A stretch of 64,000 nt of DNA from CAVUCH01 sp963697705 (lineage in GTDB: Bacteria; Acidobacteriota; Vicinamibacteria; Vicinamibacterales; JAENWD01). Within the stretch, counting starts at the first letter, position 1. Every line of letters starts with the position of its first letter. This document shows positions 36,427 to 46,700 of this stretch, piece by piece. The stretch is taken from the NCBI GenBank assembly GCA_963697705.1, contig CAVOPA010000006.1:186001-250000 (forward strand), read 5' to 3'. Below the pieces are notes generated by a model that searched no databases, had not been told where the DNA came from, and worked only from the letters and a program-made list of their open reading frames with translations. The translations under genes were made by a program, and so were the position numbers.

Positions 36427-39400
36427 CTACCGGTCTGGCCTGAAGTTGAACCTGAACGTGGGCCATCCCTCCGCCCCCACTTCGCGGGTGTTCCAGTCGA
36501 GCAGGTAGTCGCGATTTCGGTCTGGGTAGCGTGCGGCGGCCGGGTACGGGTACGTGCGCATGTCGCGGAACGGCAGCGGCGTGATCGTCTGGGCGTATGC
36601 GGCGTAGAAGTCCATGTCTTTCACGTACCCGTCGATGAACAACAGGTAGTCGCGCGTCCATCCGGCGCGGACGGGGGGCAGCGCGGCTGCGTCGAACTCG
36701 AGCGACACCTCGTCACCGGCGCCGAAGATGCTGAAGCGATCGTCGACAGACGTGAGGAGCGGGCGAACGTTGCCGTAGCGCGTGTAGAAGCCGCGATGCC
36801 GGGCGTATGGGCCGTACTGGCTCACCTGGTCGTGCACGTAGGCGAGGTCCGCCGCCGGTGTGCCGGTGATCTCGCGCGGGAAGCCGCGGTAGGCGAGCGA
36901 CGCTTCGAGCAGCGGTGCTTCGGAGCGGGCCGACGGCACGGCGCCGGCCGGCGTCGTGTCGATGAGCACCTGATCCCAGTACACCTTCAGATTCGTCCAG
37001 ATGCGGATGCGGCGGGTGCCCGGCGGCAGCTTGCCGGTGAGGTCTGCCGTCATGGTGCGGCGCAGGCCGGCGGGGAAGCCGATGTCGTCGCTGATCTTCT
37101 TCCACGTGCCGTCCGGCAGTTGCGCCTCGAGGTACGGCACGATCGCGGTGACATCCGCCTGGTGTGCCGCGAAGACCGACGTCGCGGTGAAGTAGTCGGT
37201 GAAGCCGGCCATGATCAGTCGCACCGGGCCGGTCGGCGGCAGCTCGCCGAGATCGAGCTCCAGCGCGTGCAGCGCCGCGAAGCCTTTGAACGAGGCGCGG
37301 CCGAAGCCCTCGACGTAGCGCCGGTCGCGGGCACCCAACAGCGGCAGCACATCTCGTCCCTGCTCGTCCCAGGCACCGGCCGGCAGGCGTGCGCCCCGCG
37401 TGACGAAGACTTCCGCGGGCGGCGGCGGCGCGATCGCGGCGAAATATTCGTGCGGGTACACGTCCGCGTCGGCCGGGTGATCGATCGCGAGGAGCCGTGC
37501 CTGATCGAGATAGATCACTTCCTCCATCGGCTCCGCGAACTTCACCGAGAGCCGGCCGTTTCTCGGCTGGAGCTGCGCGCCGGTGATCTTGATGTACTCG
37601 TCGGGGTCCGGCACGTTGCGTTCCCCGGGCGCCACCCAGTGGCCGAGGACGCCGGGGCCGATGCCATCGGTGATGAACTCGTAGCTGCTGCCGTTCCACG
37701 TGAACACGATCGGGCACGAGCTGCCGCGGCGATCGATCTGCTCGATCACCTGCGGTCTGGCCGCCGCCAGCTCCACTTCGTCCTGCACGACGCCGCTCGG
37801 CCACAGCAGCCGCACGACGTCCGCCTGCGTGGCGTCGCCAAGTCCGGCCAGGACCTCCGGCGCGCTCTGCCCGAGGAACCCCGAGGCCGCGACGGTTTCC
37901 CACTTCTGCCAGCTCGCCCCCGCCTGCACTTCCACCTTCGTACCGACGCCGCTCCGGTTGTCGTTCAAGCCTTTCAGCGTGAGGCGCAGCGCGTGGTTGG
38001 CATTCCCGCCCTCGTTGCGCACGAGAACGGCTGGCGCGTCGGCGCTGGTGACGATCAGATCCGTGTCGCCGTCGGCGTCCACATCGCCGGCGAGCACGGC
38101 TCGCGGCGTCTTCAGCGCGAGCGCCGCCGCGCCAGTGGCCGCGGTCGCGTCGGTGAAGCGGCCCTGGTCGTTGCGCAGCACCAGGAGCCCCGCGGTGGTG
38201 CCGGTCGCTCCTGCGACGGCGAGATCGACCCATCCGTCGTTGTCGTAATCGATCGGCGCGAGGCCCCAGCCCCGCGAGAGCTTCAGATCGGGCAGCGTGA
38301 CCGGCTCGACGCTGGTGCCTCCCACGTTGTGCCACACCGACAGTCCTGGCGCGCCGGCATGCGTGAAGGCCAGATCCATCCAGCCATCCTTGTCGAAGTC
38401 GAAGACGGCGACGCCGACGGTGGGGGAGCCGGCCCCGGCGGGCCAGTCGAGCGCCTTGAACGCGCCCTCACGCGGGTTGATCCACACGAGCGGATGCGCA
38501 CCGCCGGTCACCACCAGGTCGATCGCGCGGTCGTTGTTGAAGTCTGTACCCACGGCCGCGACGCTGGCGCCGGTCCCCGTCAGGCCGCGCTCCCGTCCCA
38601 CTTCGGTGAAGGTGCCATTGCCGTTGTTGCGCCACACCAGCAGGCCTGGCGCGGTGAGATCTGCCGCAGCGGTTCCGGGTGCCGGGTTCCGCGTCCCGGG
38701 TTGGGTTCCCGTGGGAACCTGGGACGTGGCACCGGGAACCTCTGTGACCAGGCTCCCAGGCTCACCGACCGGGACGATGAGGTCGACGTCGTTGTCGTGG
38801 TCGTAATCGACCCAGGTCACGCCGAGCGCCAGGAGCGCCGCGCCGCCGCCGCCGGCGGCTGGTGGCGGCAGGCCGCTCTTCGCGGTGGCGTCGAGGAAGC
38901 GACCGCCGCCCTCGTTGTGAAACAGGAGAACGCCGCCGCCGGCGCTGATGGCCAGATCGGGCTTCTCGTCGTTGTCGTAGTCCGCGGCCGCGCAGCCGAC
39001 CGGGGATCCGTTGATCGCGAGACCGCTCTCGGCGACGCGCTCGTACCGGCCACCCGCCGCCCCGCGAAACAGCACGACGGCGTTACCCGCCTGGCCCTCG
39101 GACGCCGGGTTCAGCGCCAGGTAATCGTTCGTGCCGTCGCCGTCCGCGTCGAACACACAACCACCAGCCCCGACACCACTGCCGGCCGCGCCTGCGTTGC
39201 CGGTCGCACCGAACGGGCCGGCCCGGTCGGCGACGAACTTGACCGGGACCGCCGGAGGGGCCGCGCCGCTCTTGGGCAGGAGCGCAGCCGCGAGCGAGAG
39301 CGGCCCCTGGTCGCCGTAGCCAAGGCTCATCGCGCTCGCAATCTTCTCGGTCGTCAGCCGCTGAAATCGCTCGAGGTGCGATTTCGCCTCCTCGCCGCGT

Positions 39401-39957
39401 CCGGCGCGCTGAAACGCACGTGCGAGGCCGAACTCCGCCGACACGAGAAAGGGATCGATCTCGAGGGCGCGCGTGAATGCCGCGACCGCTCTGTCGTACT
39501 GCTGGATCTGCGCCGCCATCAACCCGACGAAGTAGTGGCTGTGCGCGTCTGCGGGCTGGAGCGCCGCGGCCTTCTCGAACGACGACAGCGACGCCTCCGC
39601 GTCGCCCGTGCTCTTCTGCAGCAGGCCCAGGTTGTACCAGGCCCGCGCGTTCTGCGGCTCGCTCGTCGTCGCCTGGACGAGCAGTTCCCGCGCCGGGTCG
39701 TAGCGCTGCAAGCCGATGAGCGCGATGGCCTGGTTCACGCGCGCCACCGCCAGCGTGGGATCTGCCGCCACGGCCTTCTCGAACCACTGCAGGCCCTGCT
39801 CGAACTTCTGCTGGTTCATGCTCGCGACGCCCAGGTTGTTCAGGCGAATCGCTTCGCCGGGTGCCGCGGACTCCGCCGGACGCGAGGGCGCTTGGGACGC
39901 GCGGAGGACGAGGACGGCGGAGAGGATCAAAAACGGCGCGAGAACGGTACGTCGCAT
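36427..39957 (-). CDS. Large exported TPR / FG-GAP / ASPIC-UnbV protein
   Basis: 1176 residues from ATG 39957, chosen because it gives the signal peptide MRRTVLAPFLILSAVLVL. TPR units fill about residues 30-190 (GLQWFEKAVAADPTLAVARV, AVAAFTRALEIDPFLVSAEF). FG-GAP/VCBS Ca-binding repeats follow (VFDADGDGTNDYLALNPAS, DYDNDEKPDLAI, DFDKDGWMDLAF). An UnbV segment (GVGTKVEVQAGASWQKWETV) and a long C-terminal part with surface-protein character come last. A family A repeat (38671-38740) is inserted in frame and encodes TQPGTRNPAPGT. Such proteins are outer-surface or periplasmic scaffolds of unknown function. Confidence 0.88.
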   Translation of the reverse strand: MRRTVLAPFLILSAVLVLRASQAPSRPAESAAPGEAIRLNNLGVASMNQQKFEQGLQWFEKAVAADPTLAVARVNQAIALIGLQRYDPARELLVQATTSEPQNARAWYNLGLLQKSTGDAEASLSSFEKAAALQPADAHSHYFVGLMAAQIQQYDRAVAAFTRALEIDPFLVSAEFGLARAFQRAGRGEEAKSHLERFQRLTTEKIASAMSLGYGDQGPLSLAAALLPKSGAAPPAVPVKFVADRAGPFGATGNAGAAGSGVGAGGCVFDADGDGTNDYLALNPASEGQAGNAVVLFRGAAGGRYERVAESGLAINGSPVGCAAADYDNDEKPDLAISAGGGVLLFHNEGGGRFLDATAKSGLPPPAAGGGGAALLALGVTWVDYDHDNDVDLIVPVGEPGSLVTEVPGATSQVPTGTQPGTRNPAPGTAAADLTAPGLLVWRNNGNGTFTEVGRERGLTGTGASVAAVGTDFNNDRAIDLVVTGGAHPLVWINPREGAFKALDWPAGAGSPTVGVAVFDFDKDGWMDLAFTHAGAPGLSVWHNVGGTSVEPVTLPDLKLSRGWGLAPIDYDNDGWVDLAVAGATGTTAGLLVLRNDQGRFTDATAATGAAALALKTPRAVLAGDVDADGDTDLIVTSADAPAVLVRNEGGNANHALRLTLKGLNDNRSGVGTKVEVQAGASWQKWETVAASGFLGQSAPEVLAGLGDATQADVVRLLWPSGVVQDEVELAAARPQVIEQIDRRGSSCPIVFTWNGSSYEFITDGIGPGVLGHWVAPGERNVPDPDEYIKITGAQLQPRNGRLSVKFAEPMEEVIYLDQARLLAIDHPADADVYPHEYFAAIAPPPPAEVFVTRGARLPAGAWDEQGRDVLPLLGARDRRYVEGFGRASFKGFAALHALELDLGELPPTGPVRLIMAGFTDYFTATSVFAAHQADVTAIVPYLEAQLPDGTWKKISDDIGFPAGLRRTMTADLTGKLPPGTRRIRIWTNLKVYWDQVLIDTTPAGAVPSARSEAPLLEASLAYRGFPREITGTPAADLAYVHDQVSQYGPYARHRGFYTRYGNVRPLLTSVDDRFSIFGAGDEVSLEFDAAALPPVRAGWTRDYLLFIDGYVKDMDFYAAYAQTITPLPFRDMRTYPYPAAARYPDRNRDYLLDWNTREVGAEGWPTFRFNFRPDR
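38671..38740. repeat. Family A repeat inside a coding sequence (A5)
   Basis: A 70-base palindrome (GGTTCCGGGTGCC ... GGCACCGGGAACC) sits between two FG-GAP repeats of the gene at 36427-39957 and is read as a Pro/Gly/Thr-rich loop. Unit sequence matches the intergenic family A elements. Confidence 0.8.
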
Positions 39958-40162
39958 AGAACTCAGTCTATCGCCGCGCGCGGATCGTCCCCGCGGCGCC
40001 GGTTGGGAAACGTTGCTGCGTGGCGATGCCGTCACCGACGCCCGACAGAGTCGGGCGCTACACGGGGCGCTACGCGGCGGCTGGCCAGATCGGAGGATCG
40101 CTGTCACCACGGCGACTGCGGATCGCGACGTTGTTGCGCAGCGGCTCGGCATACGCACGACA

Positions 40163-40219
40163 CGTGGGGCAGGCGCTTCAGCCCTGCTTCATCGCAGCCC
40201 TGAAGGGCTGCCCCACACG
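40163..40219. repeat. Family F double hairpin
   Basis: CGTGGGGCAGGCGCTTCAGC followed by GCAGCCCTGAAGGGCTGCC and CCCACACG. It has the same architecture as 28282-28349. It sits in the 269-base gap between the divergent cytochrome and FG-GAP genes' outer ends, directly at the 3' end of the cytochrome gene. Confidence 0.82.
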
Positions 40220-40226
40220 AACGCTG

Positions 40227-42722
40227 TCAGTTCCCCGGAGACGCGGCCCGAGGCCCGGAGCCCGGAGCCCGAAGCCCGTTACTCGTCATCCGCGCCGGGC
40301 CTGTCGTGCGCGCGGGCTCCGCACTCTCGTGCTCGTGGATCGCCTGACGCTCGTTGTTGTCGTGCGGGTTCTGCAGCCGGTACGGCCCGGTGATCGCCTG
40401 CGACGACTCGTCGGCTTTCAGCCGCAGGTACCGCTGCTGGTGCTCCTTCGCCCGCTCCGGTTGCGCCAGGCCGTTGTAGGCCAGCATCAGGTTGTAGTGC
40501 GCCGTCAGATCTTCCGGGTCGATGGTGAGCGTCGTCTCGAGCTGCTTCACGGCCTCCGCGTATCGCCGCTGGAGGAACAGCACGCGCCCGAGATCGTTCC
40601 GCACGACCCGGTCACGCGGGTACTGCGCGATGACCTTCTGCAGGTACTTCGCCGAGCCCTCGAGATCGCCGTCGGCTTTCAGCACGCGCGAGTAGAAGTA
40701 GTTCGCGCGCGCAAGGTCCGGCGCCAGCGCCAGTGCCTTCTCGAGCACCTGCCGGGCGCCGTCGATGTTGCCTTCCTGTACGCGCACGCGCCCGATGTTC
40801 ACCCAGCCGTCGGGGTTTTTCGGCACCACCTCGGTCACCCGCGTGAACGCCGCCTCGGCGCCCTTCAGGTCGCCCTGCAGCAGCAGGCCGATGCCGTAGT
40901 CGTTCCACCGCGTCCACTCGTCGGGCACCAGCTTCCGAACTGGCGCCGGGGCAGGCGCCTCTTTCGGCAGCACGCGGACATCGACCGTGTCTTCCGCCAA
41001 CACCGTGATCGGCAGGTCAGGAATCGCTTTCAGCTTCCCAGCGACGCCGTCGGTGTTCGCCGTGAAGACGAACGGCCGGTTGTCGAAGTCGCTCGAGAAC
41101 TCCGCGGGCACATCCGGGTTGGGAATGCCGCCGTACGAGAACTGCGTGTTGTACCACGCGAACTTCCGGTAGTTCAGCTTCGCCTTGAGCGTGATGCGAT
41201 CGCCCACCGACTCGGGCACCTTCAGCCGGTAGTGCACCGTGTCGGCCGCCCCCGGTGGAATCAGACGCACGTACACGACGGCACGGCTCGCCCACGCGTT
41301 CCGCTTGTTGATCTGGTTGCCGCGCGCGTCGATCAGCAGCGACCGATAGAAGTGCGCGCCCTTCTCCACAGGCCCCTTCCCGCCGTCCTCGACCTCGCCG
41401 CTCCAGAAGATCGTGTGGCCCTTGTCGTCGACGGCCTGCAGCTCGACCCAGACATCGAAGCCGTCCACCGTGCCGCCAGGGAAGAAGTGTCCCACCTTGC
41501 GCGTGCGCACGACGACGTCGACCCGCACGGTGTCGCCGCGGCGGACGGCCGCATCCACGCGGTTCAACGGCGCGGTAATCGGCGCCACGTCGCGTGACGC
41601 GCCGCGGGGCACCACGTTCTCCATCCCGCCTTCTTCACCGACCGCGAATGTCGTCGAGAGCTCACTTCCCGGCACCATGCTGCCGGCCTCGGACGCGGCG
41701 AGCGACGGCCCGAGGGCGAAGATGTCGACCGAGACCTGCTTGTCCTTGAGGAAGTGCGAGACCGCATCGAGCTGGGGCTTGTCGCCGTTCACGAACGGCA
41801 GCGCGGTGTTCGCCGCTGCGAAGCGGTGCGACGAGACGAGCCCCTGCTTGTTACCGAAATCGGCCGACGCGACCTTCTGCATGTGGCAGTCAACGCAGCG
41901 CGCGGGCTTCGGCGGGTAGTAGAACGACCGGGCGCCCATGCCGGAGACGCCGCTCGCCTGCCAGTTGTCGTAGTCGTTGAAGCCGCGGACCCAGCGGTAG
42001 CTGTTCACCGGGATGTCGAGGTGCACCTTGTGGCACGTGGAGCAGAAATCCGCCGCCTGGTCCTTCATGAACGGCTTCAGGAACGCGCGGCGGTGCGGCT
42101 CCGGGTTCACCTTCACCAGGAAGTCGTGGAGGAACCGCATCATCGGCTGCTCGCTTGCGGCGAGGTCCGACAGGGTCGGGTACTCCATCGTGTACCCCCC
42201 CTGGCCCATGGTGCTGTCGACCTCCACGATCGCGTGGCAGGCGACGCACCCGAGACCGGCCTGGGCTTCGGGCGTGTGCAGCACCTCTTTGATCGGCCGG
42301 TCCATCATGCCGCTGAACATCAGCGCCGGATCGTGGCAGCCGCCGCACCACTTCGAGGGCTTCGGCCCGATCACGTCCTGCATGTACTCGATTGACTTGC
42401 GGTACCACTGGTTGTTGAACGACGACAGGTGGTGGGCCGAGCTGTACCACTGCTTGTAGATGTCGCCGTGGCAGCGCTCGCACGCCTGCGAGTCCATGAA
42501 GAAGCTGCTCTTGATCTTCTTGCCGTCGGGGGTCCGGATCGAGCTCGGGAAAAACGGGCCCTTCTCGCCCAGGCCTTCCTGCGTCATCGCCGCGGGCGGC
42601 AGCGTGGGGTTCTGAATCCGGTAGGACTGGTGCCACCGCACTTCCCGCACGTACCACGCGCCGTACCCCACGGCAGCGGTGACGACGGCGACGGCGGCCA
42701 ATGCCGCCAGCAGTCGTCCCAC
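40227..42722 (-). CDS. Pentaheme cytochrome c with TPR domain
   Basis: 831 residues from GTG 42722. One N-terminal membrane helix (LLAALAAVAVVTAAVGYGAW) anchors it. Five CxxCH heme-binding motifs follow: CERCH, CGGCH, CVACH, CSTCH and CVDCH, with distal His-rich stretches as in cytochrome c554-like proteins. A beta-rich middle and C-terminal TPRs come next (AEAAFTRVTEVVPKNPDGWV, AVKQLETTLTIDPEDLTAHY). It is probably a periplasmic electron carrier or docking protein. The last residues (LRAPGSGPRAASPGN) are encoded by a CCCGGAGCCC array and look added. It lies 28 bases downstream of a small membrane-protein gene. Confidence 0.9.
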   Translation of the reverse strand: MGRLLAALAAVAVVTAAVGYGAWYVREVRWHQSYRIQNPTLPPAAMTQEGLGEKGPFFPSSIRTPDGKKIKSSFFMDSQACERCHGDIYKQWYSSAHHLSSFNNQWYRKSIEYMQDVIGPKPSKWCGGCHDPALMFSGMMDRPIKEVLHTPEAQAGLGCVACHAIVEVDSTMGQGGYTMEYPTLSDLAASEQPMMRFLHDFLVKVNPEPHRRAFLKPFMKDQAADFCSTCHKVHLDIPVNSYRWVRGFNDYDNWQASGVSGMGARSFYYPPKPARCVDCHMQKVASADFGNKQGLVSSHRFAAANTALPFVNGDKPQLDAVSHFLKDKQVSVDIFALGPSLAASEAGSMVPGSELSTTFAVGEEGGMENVVPRGASRDVAPITAPLNRVDAAVRRGDTVRVDVVVRTRKVGHFFPGGTVDGFDVWVELQAVDDKGHTIFWSGEVEDGGKGPVEKGAHFYRSLLIDARGNQINKRNAWASRAVVYVRLIPPGAADTVHYRLKVPESVGDRITLKAKLNYRKFAWYNTQFSYGGIPNPDVPAEFSSDFDNRPFVFTANTDGVAGKLKAIPDLPITVLAEDTVDVRVLPKEAPAPAPVRKLVPDEWTRWNDYGIGLLLQGDLKGAEAAFTRVTEVVPKNPDGWVNIGRVRVQEGNIDGARQVLEKALALAPDLARANYFYSRVLKADGDLEGSAKYLQKVIAQYPRDRVVRNDLGRVLFLQRRYAEAVKQLETTLTIDPEDLTAHYNLMLAYNGLAQPERAKEHQQRYLRLKADESSQAITGPYRLQNPHDNNERQAIHEHESAEPARTTGPARMTSNGLRAPGSGPRAASPGN

Positions 42723-42750
42723 GCTGAAGCCCGGCCCACGTGGTTGCCGT

Positions 42751-43140
42751 TCAACTGACGGCAGGTCCGAGCGGTCGATCGACCGGGCTGATGGGACGCC
42801 CCATGCGGGCGAGGCGCTCCGCCGAGAGGATCACGATGCCGGCCACGCTCGCGGCGATGTGCACCAGGACGAGCGGGCGATAGGGCAGCGTCCCGCCGGT
42901 CTTGACGATCGCCAGGCCGGCCGCCGCGCCGAGCACGACGACGGCCCACCCCACCCGCGCGGGCCACGACTGCGTGCCGACCGCACGCGCCAGCAGCACG
43001 AGCAACACCGCCGCGGCGAGGCCGCCGACGACGTGGGCGATGACGGCGGCTCCGTAGACGAGGGTAGGTGCCGGAAATCCGTACAAGTAGGCGCCGGTGA
43101 GCGTGAGCAGCGCCAGGAGCGGTCCGATGATGCGGCGCAT
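42751..43140 (-). CDS. Small four-helix membrane protein upstream of the pentaheme cytochrome
   Basis: 129 residues from ATG 43140, with AAGGAG eight bases upstream. Four hydrophobic helices are visible: IIGPLLALLTLTGAYLYGF, VIAHVVGGLAAAVLLVLLAR, WAVVVLGAAAGLAIVKTGG and LVLVHIAASVAGIVILSAER. Single His residues in helices 2 and 4 (VIAHVVGG, LVHIAAS) are placed as heme b ligands could be. It may therefore be a quinone- or heme-linked membrane partner of the cytochrome; this is inference. The family was not recognised. Confidence 0.75.
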   Translation of the reverse strand: MRRIIGPLLALLTLTGAYLYGFPAPTLVYGAAVIAHVVGGLAAAVLLVLLARAVGTQSWPARVGWAVVVLGAAAGLAIVKTGGTLPYRPLVLVHIAASVAGIVILSAERLARMGRPISPVDRPLGPAVS

Positions 43141-43620
43141 CGATATCTCCTTCGAGCCGGCACGCGGGGCGATGTGGCGCGCCAACCCGGCTCGCGACCG
43201 ACCACGCTGTCCGCGCGCCGGCGGCCGGAGCACAGCGGGTGCGGCGGCGCGTCGCGGTTTTCAGCGGGAGCCAGCATGTTATCGAGGGCGCTTGGCGCGT
43301 CGTGAGGATTTAAAAGTTGATCGGACGGTAACGCTTTCCGACTACGCGGCCGGCGGTCTGTCTCCGCGGCTGGGTCCTCTGGAGCTGGCGTCGAGGCCAC
43401 CCGCGTCGACCTACCATCGCGATCCTGCCGCTCGCCCCTGGGTAGTTCGAGTTTACGGTCGCGGTTTGTTTACCGTGGTCAGGGGGATTTTTGCGCAAAC
43501 AGCTGAGTCGGAAGCGTTTCCCGGTCGCTCTGCCATTCCCGTCTTTGCGCGATCTCACACTCGTAAATTGGTAAAGCCCTTCGGTCCCCAGAGTGGTTAG
43601 GCTGCAACGCAAAAAAACCA
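43141..43620. other. Intergenic gap, no gene recognised
   Basis: 480 bases between the divergent cytochrome operon and the TonB receptor promoter. GC content visibly falls towards the right end. No coding signature or repeat array is seen; short open frames lack family features. Confidence 0.5.
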
Positions 43621-43650
43621 TTGACCGGCGGCTAACCCTTATGTATTAAT
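43621..43650 (+). promoter_or_regulatory. Sigma-70-like promoter of the TonB receptor gene
   Basis: TTGACC at 43621-43626 and TATTAA at 43645-43650 are separated by 18 bases, in an AT-richer patch following a run of seven A. The start codon is 60 bases downstream and is preceded by AGGAG at 43701. The match to the -35/-10 consensus is good; there is no experimental support. Confidence 0.6.
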
Positions 43651-43709
43651 TGCGCGCGATATAGCGAGTGGTCAGACCTCACGCTGGCTAAACTGTTCTG
43701 AGGAGAACC

Positions 43710-46700
43710 ATGTTGCGAGCACGCTCTACCAGATTCTTGAGGGTTGTTCTCGGCTTGGCTGCGGCCTGCGTCGCCTGGTTGCTCACGACGACCCCGACCT
43801 TCGGCCAGTCAACGACCGCCACCGTACGCGGTACCGTCGAGGACCCGAGCGGCGGTATCCTGCCCGGGGCGGCCGTGACGATGACCAACACCGGAACGCA
43901 GGCGGTGCAGACGGCTGTCACCGACGAACGCGGGCAGTACCTCTTCTCGGGCTTGTTCCCCGGCACATACGACCTGAAAGTTGAACTCTCCGGGTTCAAG
44001 ACCTACGAGCAGAAGGCGGTCCCGATCAGCCCGAACGATACGCGTGGTATCGACGTGCGGCTCGACGTCGGCCAGCAGACCGAGACGGTCACGGTCACGG
44101 CGCAGTCAGAAGTGATTCAGACTGAGACGGGTGCGCGCGAGGGCGTTCTCACACAGAAGCAGATCGACAACCTGTCGGTCATGGGCCGCAGCTCGCTCGA
44201 ACTGTTGCGCATCCTTCCCGGCGTGGTCACCGACTTCAATATCGGCGAGTCGACCGGAGCTGCCAAGGACGTCCAGAACTACACCGTCAACGGCATCCGA
44301 TCGTCGGGCAACACCGCGCAGCTCGATGGATCGAACCTCCTCGACATCGGCTGCAACTGCGGCATGATGGTGGCGATGAACAACGACATGGTTCAGGAGG
44401 TGAAGGTCCAGAGCTCCAATTTCGCGGCCGAATACGGCGCCGGCGGCATGAACGTGAGCGCTGTCACCAAGGCGGGCACTTCGGCGTTCCACGGCGTGGG
44501 CTACTACTACTCCCGCGATTCGAAGTTCGCCGCCAACGACCGGTCGAACTCGATCGCGGGCGTGGACAAGCCGAAGGCGAACTACAAGTACCCCGGCTTC
44601 AACGTCGGCGGTCCGATCTTCTTCGGCGACAGCTACACGAAGAACAAGGACAAGCTGTTCTTCTTCTTCGCCTACGAATGGCAGCGCCAGCAGATCGATT
44701 CGGGCAGCCGCTTCTCGCGCACGTTCTCGCCGGCGATGAAGAACGGCGACTTCAGCGAGCTGCTCGCCGGTCGTGGCAACAATCTGAATCAGCAGTGTGC
44801 CTGCCTAACTCGGACGGCTCTGGCCGGCTCAACCTGCCGCGCGGTCAGCTGAGAATCCGGCGGGCTTCCCGGAGCCGGCGGCCCGGCACCGAACAACGAC
44901 ATGCGTCCGTACATGACGCCGCTCGGCACCTACCTGGCGAGCCTCTACCCCGACTCGAACTACAGCGATCCGAACAACCTGTACAACTACGTTTACCATT
45001 CGCTCGAGCCGGAGAACCGCGAAGAGCTGAAGGCGCGGGTCGACTGGAACGTCACCAACAACACCAAGGCGTTCGTCCGGATCTCCCACGATCCCGCCGA
45101 CACCGTGCGGCCCCGCGGTGGGTGGTGGGCGCCCAGCGACGTGGCGCTGCCGAGTCCCAACATCGAAAAGTCGCTCGGCCGGTCGTACAGCGGCAACCTC
45201 GTCTCGGTGTTGAGCCCCTCGATGACGAACGAGGCAGTCGTGAGCTACACGCGCCTGACGCTCGACAACTCCTGGCAGGACCCGAGCGTTGTTGCGCAGG
45301 GCGCGGGCGGCGTCACGTTCACCGGATTTTCAGGGTTCCCGTATCCGACGGGTCCGGAGCTGCCGAGCAACATCCTCCACGACGGTGGAGGCCAGGTGGG
45401 CAATCAGTGGTCCGCCATGCCGAACGTGTTCGCGCACAACGACTCCCTGCAGTTCAGCGACAAGCTGACCAAGCTGATGGGCGCGCACGGATTGAAGTTC
45501 GGCGCCACCGTCGAGCGCGGGCAGAAGCAGCAGGACTTCCAGAACGAGGAGTCCGGCCAGCTCCATTTCGACCCCAGCAATATCACCGGCACGGGCAACT
45601 CCGCAGCGGATATGCTGGTCGGCCGATTGAGTCGAGCTCAACCAAGGTACGGCGAGAGACGGCCAGCCGTTCGCCGGGATGCCGCATGGCGAGTTCCGCT
45701 ATTGGGACATCGATGCCTTCGCGCAGGACAGCTGGAAGCTCCGTCCGAACCTCACGCTCGAATACGGCGTCCGCTTCGGCAAGTGGACCAACAACGAAGA
45801 GCTGAGTGGCCAGGAAGGCGGATACTTCACGCCGGATCTGTACGATCCCACGGCGAAGAACCCCGACGGCTCGCCAGCGACGTTCCTCGATCCAGGCACC
45901 TTCAAGCTGGTCAACGGCGTCTGTTACGTTTACAACGGCTGTGCCCCGGCCGGTGTCCTGCCGAATCGCGACGCGTTCTTTCTGCCGCGCGTCAACGCCG
46001 CGTGGGACATCGGTGGTGACGGCAACAACGTCATCCGCGGCGGGTACGGAATGTTCTACAACCGGTACCAGGGCAACTTCGAGTACGACTCCTACCTGCG
46101 CCTCGCGCCCAACGCCTACAACGTGGGTGCCGGCTACAGGGACGCTATAACTTATGGCTTACCGTACCTGTCGTACGACAACGCGCAGAATATTTCGATG
46201 CAGCAGCGACTCGGAAGCCTGGGGATCATCACGCCGTCGACCGACTCGTTCAGCTGGCCGACCACCCACAGCTTCAGCACCTCGTACGCGCGGCGCATCC
46301 CGTGGAACCAGGTGGTCGAGGTGGCGTACGTGGGGACGCGCGGCCGCGACCTGCTCAGCCGCACGAACGGCAACGTCATGCCATATGGTGTGATGTCGTC
46401 GGGCTCTGTACAACGGCGTCGATCTGTCGGTGCCGATCAACCGCGTGGCCGTCGCGAGCGTGAGCAACAACCTCGCGTCGTTCCGTCCGTTCAACGCGCT
46501 GTCGAGCATCGGACTCAATGACTTCCGTGGCACCAGCGACTACAACTCGATGCAGGCCACGCTGAGTCGTCAGACGGGGAGGCGGTTTCAGTACTTCGTC
46601 GCGTACACCTTTGCCAAATCCAAGGGCACGCTGGGGAATGACTTTTCGAATATCGATCCGTATGATCCGTCCCGCACCTACGGCGTACTGCGGACTGACC

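Noticed and set aside
36241..40203. A 1320-codon open frame on the + strand opposite the FG-GAP/TPR gene
   Set aside because: It is antisense to a protein with clear signal peptide, TPR and FG-GAP motifs; its own composition is Arg/Val/Glu/His-rich with no domain. Long antisense frames are common at this GC content.
43310..43621. 103-codon reverse frame upstream of the TonB receptor
   Set aside because: Basic low-information sequence with no motif; the region looks like promoter DNA with a GC drop.
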